From Stutzerimonas stutzeri (GTDB lineage: Bacteria > Pseudomonadota > Gammaproteobacteria > Pseudomonadales > Pseudomonadaceae), in the NCBI RefSeq assembly GCF_002909485.1, contig NZ_PPXG01000007.1:62001-126000 (forward strand): a stretch of DNA of 64,000 nt, in the 5' to 3' direction. How positions within the stretch are numbered: position 1 is the first letter of the stretch; each line of letters opens with the position of its first letter. Of this stretch, positions 28,545 through 38,490 are shown one piece after another. A program made the translations under genes and the position numbers. The notes beneath the pieces are model-generated. The model was not told where the DNA came from. It did not search any database and saw only the letters and a program-made list of their open reading frames with translations.

Positions 28545-30321
28545 CGTCGTTGATCCACTCTTTCACGACCTGGGCTACCCGTCCCGGGTCATCGGCCACC
28601 AGGTTCTTGATCGCGTTCAGCTGGGCTTCATATCCCTCGCTGGGGCTTGGTAGCAGGATGTTCTGCGGACCACTCAGGCTAACCCGATCACTGGCCAGTC
28701 CCGACTCCAACCCGTCATCGTCGCCCAGCTCGCCGGAGCCATTGGCGACCTGCAGCTCCTTGCCGCTGGATGGGTTGGTGAGATTCTTGAGCACTGGGCG
28801 CAGCACGCCGAACACCAGCACCAGAATGAACAGCACACCGAGCACCTGTTTGACGACATCCCAGAACCACGGCTGCGAATAGAACGGGATCTCCTCGAAC
28901 GTCTCGCTAAAGCTGTCGGCAACGAACGCCGTGTTGATCACGCTGACGCTGTCTCCGCGACTGGCGTCGAAGCCCACCGAGTCCTGCACCAGGCGGGTGA
29001 AGCGTGCCAGATCATCGGCATTCCACGGCACACGCACCACTTCGCCAGCAGCATTGAGCGTCACCTGATCGTCGACCACCACCGCTACCGACAACCGGCG
29101 AAGGCGACCTTGCTGTTGTTTGGTATAGCTGATGGAACGATCGAGCTCGTAGTTACGTGTGGCCTGCTCACGCTTGTCGGCCGGGAAAGGGGCAAGCATC
29201 GGCTGGCCGGTCGCCGGGTCCATGACCTGTTGACCGTTGGCGTCCAGCAGCGGTTGACCAGGCGCCACGGCACCAGCAGCAGCGGCAGCCTGATTGGCCT
29301 GCTCAGGCGCAGCGGCCGGCCCAGGTGGCTGATTGCTCAGCGCGCCAGGCACGCCCTGCGGCGATACGCTGCTCTGGCGCTGCTCATTGACGCTCTGCTC
29401 GCTGCGTAGCGCAGGCTGGTCAGGATTGAAGGTTTCCGAGGTGGACTCCACCGCGCTGAAATCCACATCCGCCGAAACTTCGGCCTTGTAGCGGCCACTA
29501 CCGAGCACCGGCTGCAGGATGTTGTGCACGCGCTGGGTATAGAGGCTTTCCATGCGACGGCTGTAGTCGAACTGCTTGCCGGCCATGCTCAGCTCGGTGA
29601 GCTCCTGCTGGTCGGATAGCAGATTGCCCTTCTGGTCCACCACGGTGATCTGCGATTTGCCCAGCTCCGGGACGCTGGTTGCGACCAAATTGATGATCGC
29701 CATCACCTGACTCGGCTCCAGCGCACGGCCTGGGTAAAGCTCCACCAGAACCGAAGCGCTAGGCTTGCGTTCGTCACGCACGAATACCGAACTCTTCGGG
29801 ATCGCCAGGTGCACACGGGCGCCCTTGACGTTGTTGAGGCTGGAGATGGTGCGACCCAATTCGCCTTCGAGGCCACGGCGGTAGCGGGTCGCCTCCATGA
29901 ACTGGCTTGTGCCGAGCCCTTGATCTTTGTCGAGAATTTCAAAACCGATATTGCTGTCGGCCGGGCCGATACCGGCGCTGGCAAGCTTCAAGCGAGCGCG
30001 CGCAAGATCATTGGCCTTCACCAACAGTGCGCCGGAGTTGGGTTCGACGGTGTAGGTGATATCTGCGGACGCGAGGGTTTCCATTACCTGGTTGGCATCC
30101 ATCCCCGCCAGACTGCCCAGCAGCGGGCGGTAATCTGGCTGCTGTGACCAGAGCACCACGGCAAAACCGATCGCCACACTTGCTGCCAGACCGACCAACA
30201 GGCCGACCTGCCGCAGCATGGACATATCAGACAGGTTTTCCAGGAAGGACAGGCCCAGGAAGGGCTTCTTCGCACCCTCGGAGGTAGCCGGCACCGGAAC
30301 GTTGCTCAACGCTTCAGCCAT
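28537..30321 (-). CDS. fliF: Flagellar MS-ring protein FliF
   Basis: A 594-residue protein with two transmembrane helices (about 35-57, LRQVGLLVGLAASVAIGFAVVLW; and about 460-480, VLGVLFILVLVFGVL), the YscJ-like ring-building domains between them (with ATRYRRGLEGELGRTISSLNNVKGARVHLAIP), and a long Pro/Gln/Ala-rich insert near 320-390. The C-terminal tail binds FliG. It lies 13 bp after fliE. Confidence 0.96.
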   Translation of the reverse strand: MAEALSNVPVPATSEGAKKPFLGLSFLENLSDMSMLRQVGLLVGLAASVAIGFAVVLWSQQPDYRPLLGSLAGMDANQVMETLASADITYTVEPNSGALLVKANDLARARLKLASAGIGPADSNIGFEILDKDQGLGTSQFMEATRYRRGLEGELGRTISSLNNVKGARVHLAIPKSSVFVRDERKPSASVLVELYPGRALEPSQVMAIINLVATSVPELGKSQITVVDQKGNLLSDQQELTELSMAGKQFDYSRRMESLYTQRVHNILQPVLGSGRYKAEVSADVDFSAVESTSETFNPDQPALRSEQSVNEQRQSSVSPQGVPGALSNQPPGPAAAPEQANQAAAAAGAVAPGQPLLDANGQQVMDPATGQPMLAPFPADKREQATRNYELDRSISYTKQQQGRLRRLSVAVVVDDQVTLNAAGEVVRVPWNADDLARFTRLVQDSVGFDASRGDSVSVINTAFVADSFSETFEEIPFYSQPWFWDVVKQVLGVLFILVLVFGVLRPVLKNLTNPSSGKELQVANGSGELGDDDGLESGLASDRVSLSGPQNILLPSPSEGYEAQLNAIKNLVADDPGRVAQVVKEWINDDE

Positions 30322-30334
30322 GATTCAATCCGCC

Positions 30335-30664
30335 TCAAACCGGCATCTGCATGATGTCTTGATAAGCTTGAACCAGTTTGTTGCGAACCTGGGTCATGGC
30401 TTGAAAGGAAACGCTAGCCTTCTGGGAAGCGATCATCACTTCGGTCAGGTCAATGCCGCCTTGCCCCATTTCGAAGGCAGATGACAGCTGGTTCGAAACT
30501 TGCTGGGTTTCGTGCACCTTGTTCACCGCCTGGCCAAGCATGTCGGAGAAGCTCGGAGCGCCGACCTCTTGGGTCTTTACCTCCGGCTTGACGCGCGCCA
30601 TTGCATCGGTCTGCATGGCCCGCATTTCCAGCATCAAGCGATTGAATTGAACACCCTGACTCAT
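30335..30664 (-). CDS. fliE: Flagellar hook-basal body adapter FliE
   Basis: A 109-residue rod adapter linking the MS ring to the proximal rod. The C-terminal signature [38 protein letters not shown] is complete. It is the first gene of fliEFGHIJ, with GGAGGATTAG before the ATG and a sigma-54 promoter about 60 bp upstream. Confidence 0.96.
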   Translation of the reverse strand: MSQGVQFNRLMLEMRAMQTDAMARVKPEVKTQEVGAPSFSDMLGQAVNKVHETQQVSNQLSSAFEMGQGGIDLTEVMIASQKASVSFQAMTQVRNKLVQAYQDIMQMPV

Positions 30665-30720
30665 CTAATCCTCCAACAGCCGCGGTTTTTTTGACGCATC
30701 GCGGCAGGCAATAACTAGAT

Positions 30721-30736
30721 AGCAACAAGGGTGCCA
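30721..30736 (-). promoter_or_regulatory. Sigma-54 promoter of the fliE operon
   Basis: The minus strand reads TGGCACCCTTGTTGCT, identical to the RpoN consensus in the TGGCAC and TTGCT halves with correct spacing. Transcription would start near 30710, about 46 bases before the fliE ATG. Confidence 0.88.
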
Positions 30737-30755
30737 GAACGGGATTCAACGATCG

Positions 30756-30840
30756 CGCATGGCGATGATCTGCATTTCGTGTCCGGCTCGACTGTTATGT
30801 TTAATGCGTGTGCTGCTGTACCGGGACGCATCGCCATGCG
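30756..30840. repeat. 12-bp perfect inverted repeat between fliE and benE
   Basis: CGCATGGCGATG at 30756-30767 is exactly repeated in inverted form, CATCGCCATGCG, at 30829-30840, with 61 bp between. The pair sits upstream of both the fliE sigma-54 promoter and the divergent transporter gene. The arms could be two copies of a protein-binding site or mark an old rearrangement; the sequence alone does not decide. No further gene is visible in 30737-30908. Confidence 0.6.
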
Positions 30841-30908
30841 AGGCAATAGGCTTGTACGGGGCCCGGCACCAGCAGCCCGCCACACATTTCAATAAGTAGA
30901 AAGCAAGA

Positions 30909-32096
30909 ATGAATGAGATCGGCCGTACCGCCCTGCGCCCACTGAGCGACAGCTCGCCCTCAACCGTCGTGGCCGGCTTCATCGCCATGCTCACCGGCTA
31001 TACCAGCTCGCTGGTGCTGATGTTTCAGGCCGGTCAGGCGGCAGGTCTGAGCGCGGCGCAGATTTCGTCCTGGATCTGGGCGCTGTCGATCGGCATGGCG
31101 ATCTGCAGTATCGGTTTGTCGCTGCGTTACCGCACCCCGGTAGTGGTGGCTTGGTCGACCCCGGGCGCGGCCCTGCTGATCACCAGCTTGCCTGGCGTGC
31201 CGTACGCCGAAGCAATCGGTGCCTTCATATTCGCGTCCGCGCTGATTGCCCTGTGCGGCCTGACAGGCAGCTTCGATCGCCTGATGCGGCGAGTGCCGGC
31301 ATCGCTGGCCGCCGCGCTGTTGGCCGGCGTGCTGTTCAATATAGGAATCGAGATCTTTCGCGCCGTTGAGGTCCAGCCGGTGCTGGTACTCGGTATGTTC
31401 TTCAGCTATCTGCTGGCCAAGCGGCTGCAGCCTCGCTACGCCGTATTCGCCGCGTTGCTGGTCGGATGCCTGATCGCCGGCGTTTCCGGGTTGCTGGATT
31501 TCCAACGCTTCAGCCTACAGGTGGCAGTACCGGTATGGACGACGCCTGCACTCTCTTTCGCGGCGATTTTCAGCATCGGCATTCCGCTATTCGTCATCGC
31601 CATGGCCTCGCAGAACATGCCAGGCCTCGCGGTGCTGCGCGCCGAGGGTTACCAGGTGCCGGCTTCGCCATTGATCTCGACCACAGGCATCGCCTCGGTG
31701 CTGCTGGCGCCGTTCGGGTCCCACGGCATCCACTTGGCGGCAATAACCATGGCCATCTGCGCGGGGCCCGAAGCCCATCCCGACCCGCAAAAACGATATA
31801 CCGCTGCGGCGTGGTGCGGAGTCTTCTACGGCATCGCCGGCATCTTCGGCGCGACTCTGGCGGCGCTGTTTGCCGCCTTTCCGGCGGCGCTGGTGTTATC
31901 CGTTGCGGCACTGGCACTGCTTGGCTCCATAGGCTCGGGGCTAACCCAGGCCATGCAGCAACCCAACGAACGTGAGGCGGCGCTGATCACCTTCATGGTC
32001 ACGGCGTCGGGGTTGACGCTGTTCGGCATCGGAGCAGCGCTCTGGGGATTGATCGCAGGCGTTATCACGTTGGTCATTCTGCGCAGCCGCACCTGA
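30909..32096 (+). CDS. BenE-family (benzoate:H+ symporter-like) transporter
   Basis: A 395-residue, highly hydrophobic protein with about 12 transmembrane segments from residue 18 to the C-terminus. Family features are VVVAWSTPGAALL, FSIGIPLFVIAMASQNMPGLAVLRAEGY and LLAPFGSHGIHLAAITMAICAGPEAHPDP, shared with BenE/YdcO proteins of the nucleobase/ascorbate-like fold. No benzoate catabolic genes are nearby, so the substrate is open. It diverges from fliE. A GC-rich hairpin (32114-32135) lies between its stop and the convergent SDR gene. Confidence 0.85.
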   Translation: MNEIGRTALRPLSDSSPSTVVAGFIAMLTGYTSSLVLMFQAGQAAGLSAAQISSWIWALSIGMAICSIGLSLRYRTPVVVAWSTPGAALLITSLPGVPYAEAIGAFIFASALIALCGLTGSFDRLMRRVPASLAAALLAGVLFNIGIEIFRAVEVQPVLVLGMFFSYLLAKRLQPRYAVFAALLVGCLIAGVSGLLDFQRFSLQVAVPVWTTPALSFAAIFSIGIPLFVIAMASQNMPGLAVLRAEGYQVPASPLISTTGIASVLLAPFGSHGIHLAAITMAICAGPEAHPDPQKRYTAAAWCGVFYGIAGIFGATLAALFAAFPAALVLSVAALALLGSIGSGLTQAMQQPNEREAALITFMVTASGLTLFGIGAALWGLIAGVITLVILRSRT

Positions 32097-32113
32097 GCGA
32101 CGCAGCAAATAGT

Positions 32114-32135
32114 GCCCGGCTAGACAGCGCCGGGC
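32114..32135. terminator. Hairpin between convergent benE-like and SDR genes
   Basis: GCCCGGC-TAGACAGC-GCCGGGC forms a perfect 7-bp stem in the 45-bp gap between two converging genes. There is no T-run on either side, so it is at best a weak or factor-assisted terminator for both genes. Confidence 0.4.
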
Positions 32136-32141
32136 TCGCCG

Positions 32142-32903
<762 letters not shown>

Positions 32904-33120
32904 AAGTGTTCTTCCTGAAGAATTCGACTCACCTTGTGCTTGCGAAATGACCGCATAAGGCATCCCGGTCGAACTTATACCGCTATGTGCCCGCGCATTT
33001 AACCGCCGCTGCTGTCATATCACCGAACTGGATGCCCATTCATTCCAGCCCCCTGACGTACCTTGCGGCGCGGCGCTGGTCGGGCTAAACCAAACCTTTC
33101 GCAAACACGAGGCTTATTTC

Positions 33121-34125
33121 ATGACCCTGCTCAACCAGCAATTCCTGCTAGCCCAGCGGCCAATCGGTGCGCCGACCCGGGAAACCTTCGACTATGTCGA
33201 GAAGCCGGTGAGCGAGCCTGGCCCTAATCAGATTTTGGTCAAAGTCGAGTACCTCTCCATTGACCCTGCGATGCGCGGTTGGATGAACGACGCCAAGTCC
33301 TATATTCCGCCGGTGGGTATCGGCGAGGTGATGCGCGCGCTAGGCGTCGGTAAAGTGATCGCCTCGCAGCACCCGAACTTCAAGGAAGGCGACTATGTGA
33401 ACGGTGCGCTCGGCGTGCAGGCCTACTATCTCGGCGAGCCGAAGGGCTTCTACAAGGTCGACCCGCAGCAGGCGCCGCTGCCCCGCTACCTCTCGGCGCT
33501 GGGGATGACCGGCATGACCGCCTACTTCGCCCTGCTCGCAGTGGGCCAGCCCAAGGCCGGCGAGACGGTGGTGATTTCCGGCGCAGCAGGCGCGGTCGGC
33601 AGCATCGCCGGGCAGATCGCCAAGATCAAAGGCTGTCGCGTAGTAGGTATCGCCGGTGGCGCGGACAAGTGTCGCTTCCTGACCGAGAAGCTCGGCTTCG
33701 ATGGCGCAATCGACTACAAGAATGAAGACCTGGCCGCCGGCCTGAAGCGCGAATGCCCAAAAGGTGTGGATGTGTTCTTCGACAACGTCGGCGGGGACAT
33801 TCTGGATACGGTGCTGCCGCGCATCAGCGTCGGAGCACGGGTGGTGATCTGCGGCGCCATCAGCCAGTACAACAACAAAGAGGCGGTGAAGGGCCCATCC
33901 AACTACCTGTCGCTGCTGGTCAATCGTGCACGAATGGAGGGCATGGTGGTGACCGACTATGTCTCGCGCTACCCCGAGGCGATGAGCGACATGGCCGAGT
34001 GGCTCTCCAGCGGACAGCTGAAGAGCAAGGAAGACATCATCGAGGGACTGCAGACCTTTCCCGACACGCTGATGAAGCTGTTCACTGGCGGCAACTTCGG
34101 CAAGCTGGTGCTCAAGGTCAGCTAA
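33121..34125 (+). CDS. NADPH-dependent MDR-family reductase (CurA-like)
   Basis: A 334-residue medium-chain dehydrogenase/reductase without the zinc ligands, of the leukotriene-B4-dehydrogenase/curcumin reductase group. Signatures are YLSIDPAMRGWM near the N-terminus, GMTGMTAYFALL, the nucleotide-binding loop VVISGAAGAVGS, and VDVFFDNVGGDILD. It probably reduces double bonds of enones using NADPH; the physiological substrate is not evident. A bidirectional terminator follows. Confidence 0.85.
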   Translation: MTLLNQQFLLAQRPIGAPTRETFDYVEKPVSEPGPNQILVKVEYLSIDPAMRGWMNDAKSYIPPVGIGEVMRALGVGKVIASQHPNFKEGDYVNGALGVQAYYLGEPKGFYKVDPQQAPLPRYLSALGMTGMTAYFALLAVGQPKAGETVVISGAAGAVGSIAGQIAKIKGCRVVGIAGGADKCRFLTEKLGFDGAIDYKNEDLAAGLKRECPKGVDVFFDNVGGDILDTVLPRISVGARVVICGAISQYNNKEAVKGPSNYLSLLVNRARMEGMVVTDYVSRYPEAMSDMAEWLSSGQLKSKEDIIEGLQTFPDTLMKLFTGGNFGKLVLKVS

Positions 34126-34143
34126 TCAGCTGCGCGCTTCAGT

Positions 34144-34177
34144 AAAAAGGGCTGCGCCGTTAGGCCCAGCCTTTTTT
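34144..34177. terminator. Bidirectional Rho-independent terminator between CurA-like gene and pyrF
   Basis: AAAAGGGCTG...CAGCCTTTTTT forms a stem of five GC-rich pairs, one wobble and A-T pairs, with A-run on the left and T-run on the right, so it can end transcription from both converging genes (plus-strand reductase and minus-strand pyrF). Confidence 0.8.
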
Positions 34178-34179
34178 CG

Positions 34180-34875
34180 TCATGCCAGCTCGGCCACCAC
34201 GGCTGCCAGCGCTTGCGCCGGATCGGCGGCCTGAGCGATCGGGCGACCGATCACCAGATAGTCGGAGCCCGCAGCCATGGCCTGGGCCGGAGTCAGAATA
34301 CGGCGCTGGTCATCCAGAGCACTGCCAGCAGGCCGAATACCCGGGGTCACCAGCTGCAACGCGGGGAACTGCGTCTTGAGCGGCACCGCTTCCTGAGCCG
34401 AACACACCAGGCCATCGAGGCCTGCTTGCGCAGCCAGCCCGGCCAATCGGAGCACCTGCTCCTGCGGTGCGATATCCAGACCGATACCGGCGAGGTCGCC
34501 TTGCTCCATGCTGGTAAGCACGGTCACACCGATCAGCAGCGGCGCAGGACCGGCAATGCTATCGAGCACCTCGCGGCATGCTGACATCATCCGGAGCCCA
34601 CCGGAGCAGTGCACGTTGACCATCCACACGCCCAGCTCCGCAGCTGCCTTAACCGCCATTGCGGTGGTGTTGGGAATGTCGTGAAACTTGAGGTCGAGAA
34701 ATACCTCGAAACCCATCCCGTGCAACGCCTCAACCACCGCCGGACCACAGCGCGTGAACAGCTCCTTGCCGACCTTGACGCGGCAAAGCGAGGGATCGAG
34801 CTGCTTCGCCAAAGCCAACGCGGCATCGCGGGATGGGAAGTCGAGCGCTACGATGATCGGAGTCTGGCAGGTCAT
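34180..34875 (-). CDS. pyrF: Orotidine 5'-phosphate decarboxylase
   Basis: A 231-residue TIM-barrel enzyme making UMP in pyrimidine synthesis. The catalytic block [12 protein letters not shown] (Asp-Lys-Asp array) and substrate loops [21 protein letters not shown] and VTPGIRPAG are intact. It is a stand-alone gene here. Confidence 0.97.
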   Translation of the reverse strand: MTCQTPIIVALDFPSRDAALALAKQLDPSLCRVKVGKELFTRCGPAVVEALHGMGFEVFLDLKFHDIPNTTAMAVKAAAELGVWMVNVHCSGGLRMMSACREVLDSIAGPAPLLIGVTVLTSMEQGDLAGIGLDIAPQEQVLRLAGLAAQAGLDGLVCSAQEAVPLKTQFPALQLVTPGIRPAGSALDDQRRILTPAQAMAAGSDYLVIGRPIAQAADPAQALAAVVAELA

Positions 34876-35056
34876 GACACGTCCTCGGAAAAGTCGGCGC
34901 GCATTGTCGCAGAAAATTTGGCCAGGGACGAAAGCCCGCCAGCATGGTCAAAAACTGGGGACTGTCATGACCGAACCAGGTGACCGGTGAGATGCAACCC
35001 ACGTACAGTGCAGTCTGTCGGCTCTGGTCACTTAACTGCCCGTTTGGAGGAAGAAA

Positions 35057-35233
35057 ATGCCTTGGTATTTCTGGCTGATTCTGGTCGTCGCACTAGGCTC
35101 GATCGTCAGCAGCCTGCTGCTGTTACGCTCCACAGCCCGCAAAATTCCTTTGACCGAGGAACAGAAACAGCGCATCGCACAGCGTAACGCTGAGGCTGAC
35201 GCCCAAGATGCCAAGGAGCGTGACAGGCGCTAA
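35057..35233 (+). CDS. Small DUF2897 membrane protein
   Basis: A 58-residue protein: MPWYFWLILVVALGSIVSSLLLL forms one N-terminal transmembrane helix, followed by a charged tail (PLTEEQKQRIAQRNAEADAQDAKERDRR). It has an excellent ribosome site (GGAGGAAGAAA-ATG). It matches DUF2897, a short protein commonly found beside pyrF in Pseudomonas. Function unknown. Confidence 0.82.
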   Translation: MPWYFWLILVVALGSIVSSLLLLRSTARKIPLTEEQKQRIAQRNAEADAQDAKERDRR

Positions 35234-35321
35234 CGCCGAGTTCCGACGCTGGCTCTCGAGATGCTTTCGCTGATCGGCAGTGGCACCATGCCGCGCCGCC
35301 GTTCTGGTCAGGATTCTCCTC

Positions 35322-37889
35322 ATGCACACCCTCTCCTCTGAAGATGGCCCGGCAAAGCCGGAGGCCAAAATCATCTTTGCTCGTCGCATCCTGCCCGGAA
35401 TGGTCGCGCTACTGGTACTCGCACTCGTCGTGGCTGCCTTGGCGGTAGTGCACATCGCCCGGCGAATCGATCAAAACGCTTTGCAGCAGAGCCATTTTCT
35501 TACCAGCAAGGCACTGCAGGCACAGCACGACTGGATAAAACGATCCATCGCCGATTACGCCTTCTGGGGCGATGCCTACGCTCATCTCAACACACGGATC
35601 GATGTCGACTGGGCCTTCAGCCAAGCCAATCTCGGCCCATCGCTCTACAAGGACTTCGGCTACGACGCGGTGCTGGTAGTTACCCCCACAGGCGACATCA
35701 GCTACTCGGTAATTCGCGGAAAACTGCAGGCGGTCGACGCCTCTCGGTACGTGCAACATGGCCTGCCTGAGCTGCTGGAGCGCGCGCGCGCCGTGGCAGA
35801 AGAAGAAGCAGGCGTTTCCTCTCTGCTATGGGTCGAGGATATGCCTGCGTTGGTCGCCGCTGCCGTGCTGACTACCGGGGGCACCAATCTGGAAGAAGAT
35901 GAAGGACCGGCATCCACGCTCTTGTTCGTCGATCTGCTGGATGCCCAGCGACTGGAAGACCTCGGCGAACAGTACGCAATCGACCAGCTGCGTCTGGCCC
36001 CCAAGTCTGTTGAAATCGATGGTCCGATTCTTCAGCTGGCCATGGAGGATGGTTCGCCCGTTCAACTCACTTGGACCGCAGCACAGCCTGGCCGCCTGCT
36101 GTTGTGGGTTACGCTGCCTGTGCTGGCAGCCGTGGCGCTTGGCTTGGGGCTGCTCGCCTGGCTGCTTATCCGCCACGCCCTGCGCTTGATGCAACTACTG
36201 GATGTCAGCTATGCACGGCTTGCTGCCAGCCGGGGAGCGCTGGCTGCGAGCGAAGAGCGTTTTCGCGACGTCGCGGAAGCCTCTTCCGACTGGATCTGGG
36301 AGACCGATGAGCAGGCTCGGCTGACCTTCCTGTCCAATCGCTTCCGGCAAATAACCGGGCATGAACCTGGGCAGTGGCTGGGGCGGCCATTGTTGGAGCT
36401 GCTGATTTCCGACAGCGCCGCGCTAAAGAACTGGCTGGAAGCACCGCAGCTCATGCCCTTACGCAGCAGTTACCGAGCAGCTGACGGCTGTGAGCGCTAC
36501 TGCCGCCTGGCTGCGCGTGCCATCCATCACGACGGCAAGCTGCTCGGCTTTCGCGGAACCGCCAGCGACATTACCGAAGAAACGAAGGCCCAAGCCCGAG
36601 TTCAATACCTCTCCCAGCATGACGCACTGACAGGGTTGCCCAACCGCAGCCGCCTGCGCGACTACCTCGAACAGAACCTGACGTCACCGCGTAGCGGCTC
36701 GACTCTGACATTGCTCTACATTGATCTCGACCGTTTCAAGCCGGTGAACGACACCCTTGGCCATGCGGCCGGCGATGAGGTCTTGATCGGTGTAGCGTCA
36801 CGCCTGCGCCAGCACACCCGCGACGGCGACCTCGTGGCGCGGCTGGGCGGCGACGAATTTGTCGTCGCGCTTCATCGGATCAGCGGAACCACTGATATTG
36901 ACCACCTTTGCAAACGCATCATCGAGGCGATCAGCGAACCTTTCATCTACGAGGACCAGCAAATCAGCATCGGCGCCAGCATCGGTGTGGCGCTAGCACC
37001 TGACGATGCCTCTCAGGCCAACGAGCTGCTGCGATGCGCAGACATTGCGCTGTATCAGGCCAAGGACGCCGGACGAGGAACCTGGCGCGCCTACGGCGAG
37101 GAAATGGACCAGCGCCTGCACGAGCGCCTGCGACGCGAAGACGAACTGCGTATCGCAATAGCCGAACAACAGTTGGAAGTTCACTACCAGCCACGCTACC
37201 TGAGCCAGGGCATGCAGATCGTGGGCGCTGAAGCCCTTTTACGCTGGCATCATCCAGAGCGCGGCATGCTGCTCCCGGAACATTTCATTCCGTTGGCAGA
37301 GGAAACCGGGATGATCATTCCGCTCGGGCGCTGGGTGCTGCATCAGGCCTGTAGGCAGGCGGCAATGTGGCCAAGCCATTTGGTCGTATCGGTGAACCTG
37401 TCGCCGCTGCAGTTGCATGACGACCGGTTGCTCGACGAAATAGCCCGTGCGCTCGACGAGAACGCCTTGACGGGCGAAAGGCTCGAACTGGAAATCACCG
37501 AAAGCGCGCTATTGCGCGAAACCCAGAGCACGCTGGAGCTGCTCGACCGTATCAAGGCACTCGGCGTGCGCCTGGCGGTGGATGATTTCGGCACCGGTTA
37601 CTCCTCGCTGACGAACCTGCGCCACTACCCTTTCGACGTGATCAAGATCGACAACAGCTTTGTTGCCGGTATTGGGCAGTCGTCGGAAGATCATTCGATC
37701 GTGCGCGCGCTGATCGAGCTAGGTCGCGGCCTGCGGATGTGCGTTACGGCCGAGGGCGTGGAGACGGAAGAACAGCTGCGCCTGCTGACCGATGATGGCT
37801 GCACGGAAGTGCAGGGGTTCCATATGAGCTACCCCTTGCCCGCCCACGAGCTGCATGGATTGTTCTGCGCTGCGATGGGCCAGCGCTAA
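35322..37889 (+). CDS. Membrane CHASE4-PAS-GGDEF-EAL cyclic-di-GMP enzyme
   Basis: An 855-residue protein starting MHTLSSEDG (AGGA eight bases upstream; a GTG 14 codons earlier is possible). Two transmembrane helices (about 24-46 and 261-283) flank a periplasmic CHASE4-type sensor. A PAS domain follows (about 308-425, ERFRDVAEASSDWIWETDEQ). The GGDEF domain has the intact motif RLGGDEF (509-513) with an inhibitory I-site RDGD five residues before it. The EAL domain has EALLRW (637-), NLSPLQL, EITESAL, DDFGTGYSSL, KIDNSFV and AEGVETEEQ, so both cyclase and phosphodiesterase sites look competent. It sets c-di-GMP in response to an unknown periplasmic signal. Confidence 0.93.
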   Translation: MHTLSSEDGPAKPEAKIIFARRILPGMVALLVLALVVAALAVVHIARRIDQNALQQSHFLTSKALQAQHDWIKRSIADYAFWGDAYAHLNTRIDVDWAFSQANLGPSLYKDFGYDAVLVVTPTGDISYSVIRGKLQAVDASRYVQHGLPELLERARAVAEEEAGVSSLLWVEDMPALVAAAVLTTGGTNLEEDEGPASTLLFVDLLDAQRLEDLGEQYAIDQLRLAPKSVEIDGPILQLAMEDGSPVQLTWTAAQPGRLLLWVTLPVLAAVALGLGLLAWLLIRHALRLMQLLDVSYARLAASRGALAASEERFRDVAEASSDWIWETDEQARLTFLSNRFRQITGHEPGQWLGRPLLELLISDSAALKNWLEAPQLMPLRSSYRAADGCERYCRLAARAIHHDGKLLGFRGTASDITEETKAQARVQYLSQHDALTGLPNRSRLRDYLEQNLTSPRSGSTLTLLYIDLDRFKPVNDTLGHAAGDEVLIGVASRLRQHTRDGDLVARLGGDEFVVALHRISGTTDIDHLCKRIIEAISEPFIYEDQQISIGASIGVALAPDDASQANELLRCADIALYQAKDAGRGTWRAYGEEMDQRLHERLRREDELRIAIAEQQLEVHYQPRYLSQGMQIVGAEALLRWHHPERGMLLPEHFIPLAEETGMIIPLGRWVLHQACRQAAMWPSHLVVSVNLSPLQLHDDRLLDEIARALDENALTGERLELEITESALLRETQSTLELLDRIKALGVRLAVDDFGTGYSSLTNLRHYPFDVIKIDNSFVAGIGQSSEDHSIVRALIELGRGLRMCVTAEGVETEEQLRLLTDDGCTEVQGFHMSYPLPAHELHGLFCAAMGQR

Positions 37890-37925
37890 GCGCCAGATGC
37901 CAACTGCGCCGGGGCCGGCCGGGGC

Positions 37926-38453
37926 TTAGCGCTTGAATTCGAAGCGAATTTCTGCACCGTCGATCAGCCCTTCGTCATTGTCTTCACTGGGAATCAGACG
38001 GCCGTCGACCTGCATGGATTTTGATGATCTGGTTGGATCGAAAAGCGGCGGCAACAGCCGAACAGGCTCGCCGCCGGGGGCTGGCATCAGCTCTGCAGCC
38101 AGTTCCTCCGGCAGGCGAAGGTCAAGTTCCGGGGCGGAAAGCTCAACCTCAGCCGCCTTCTTTTCGGCAGGCCGTTTGACTGGAGCAGGTTTAACCGCCG
38201 GCTTGGGCTCAGGCTCGGGAATACTGATCTGCAGCTCCGGCGGCTCGCCATCCACGTCTTCCTCGATTGGTGCCAGCTCGATCTCGAGATCCGGGGGCTC
38301 CTCGGCAGGCTCAGCCTCGACCGGAGGCAATGATGGTTCCTCGATCAGCACAGGTGGGTGCTCGGACTCCGAGGTCACCTCATCATCCTCCCCGCATCCG
38401 CCTAACGTGGCCAACGACAGCAACACCAACAACAGCAGCAGCGGCCTTCGCAT
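37926..38453 (-). CDS. Proline/glutamate-rich lipoprotein, hypothetical
   Basis: A 175-residue protein with a lipoprotein signal (lipobox LATLGGC, Cys20). The mature part is mostly Pro/Glu/Ala low-complexity (about 25-110), then a short conserved-looking C-terminus (SKSMQVDGRLIPSEDNDEGLIDGAEIRFEFKR). No catalytic motif. The extended acidic linker suggests a periplasm-spanning tether, which is inference. It converges on the GGDEF-EAL gene. Confidence 0.75.
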   Translation of the reverse strand: MRRPLLLLLVLLSLATLGGCGEDDEVTSESEHPPVLIEEPSLPPVEAEPAEEPPDLEIELAPIEEDVDGEPPELQISIPEPEPKPAVKPAPVKRPAEKKAAEVELSAPELDLRLPEELAAELMPAPGGEPVRLLPPLFDPTRSSKSMQVDGRLIPSEDNDEGLIDGAEIRFEFKR

Positions 38454-38490
38454 CTAGATCATTCCTCACGGCGACTTCGTGTCGGGAGCC

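Noticed and set aside
30909..32096. Aromatic degradation (ben) cluster
   Set aside because: Only the transporter is present; no benzoate dioxygenase, catechol or regulator genes are nearby.
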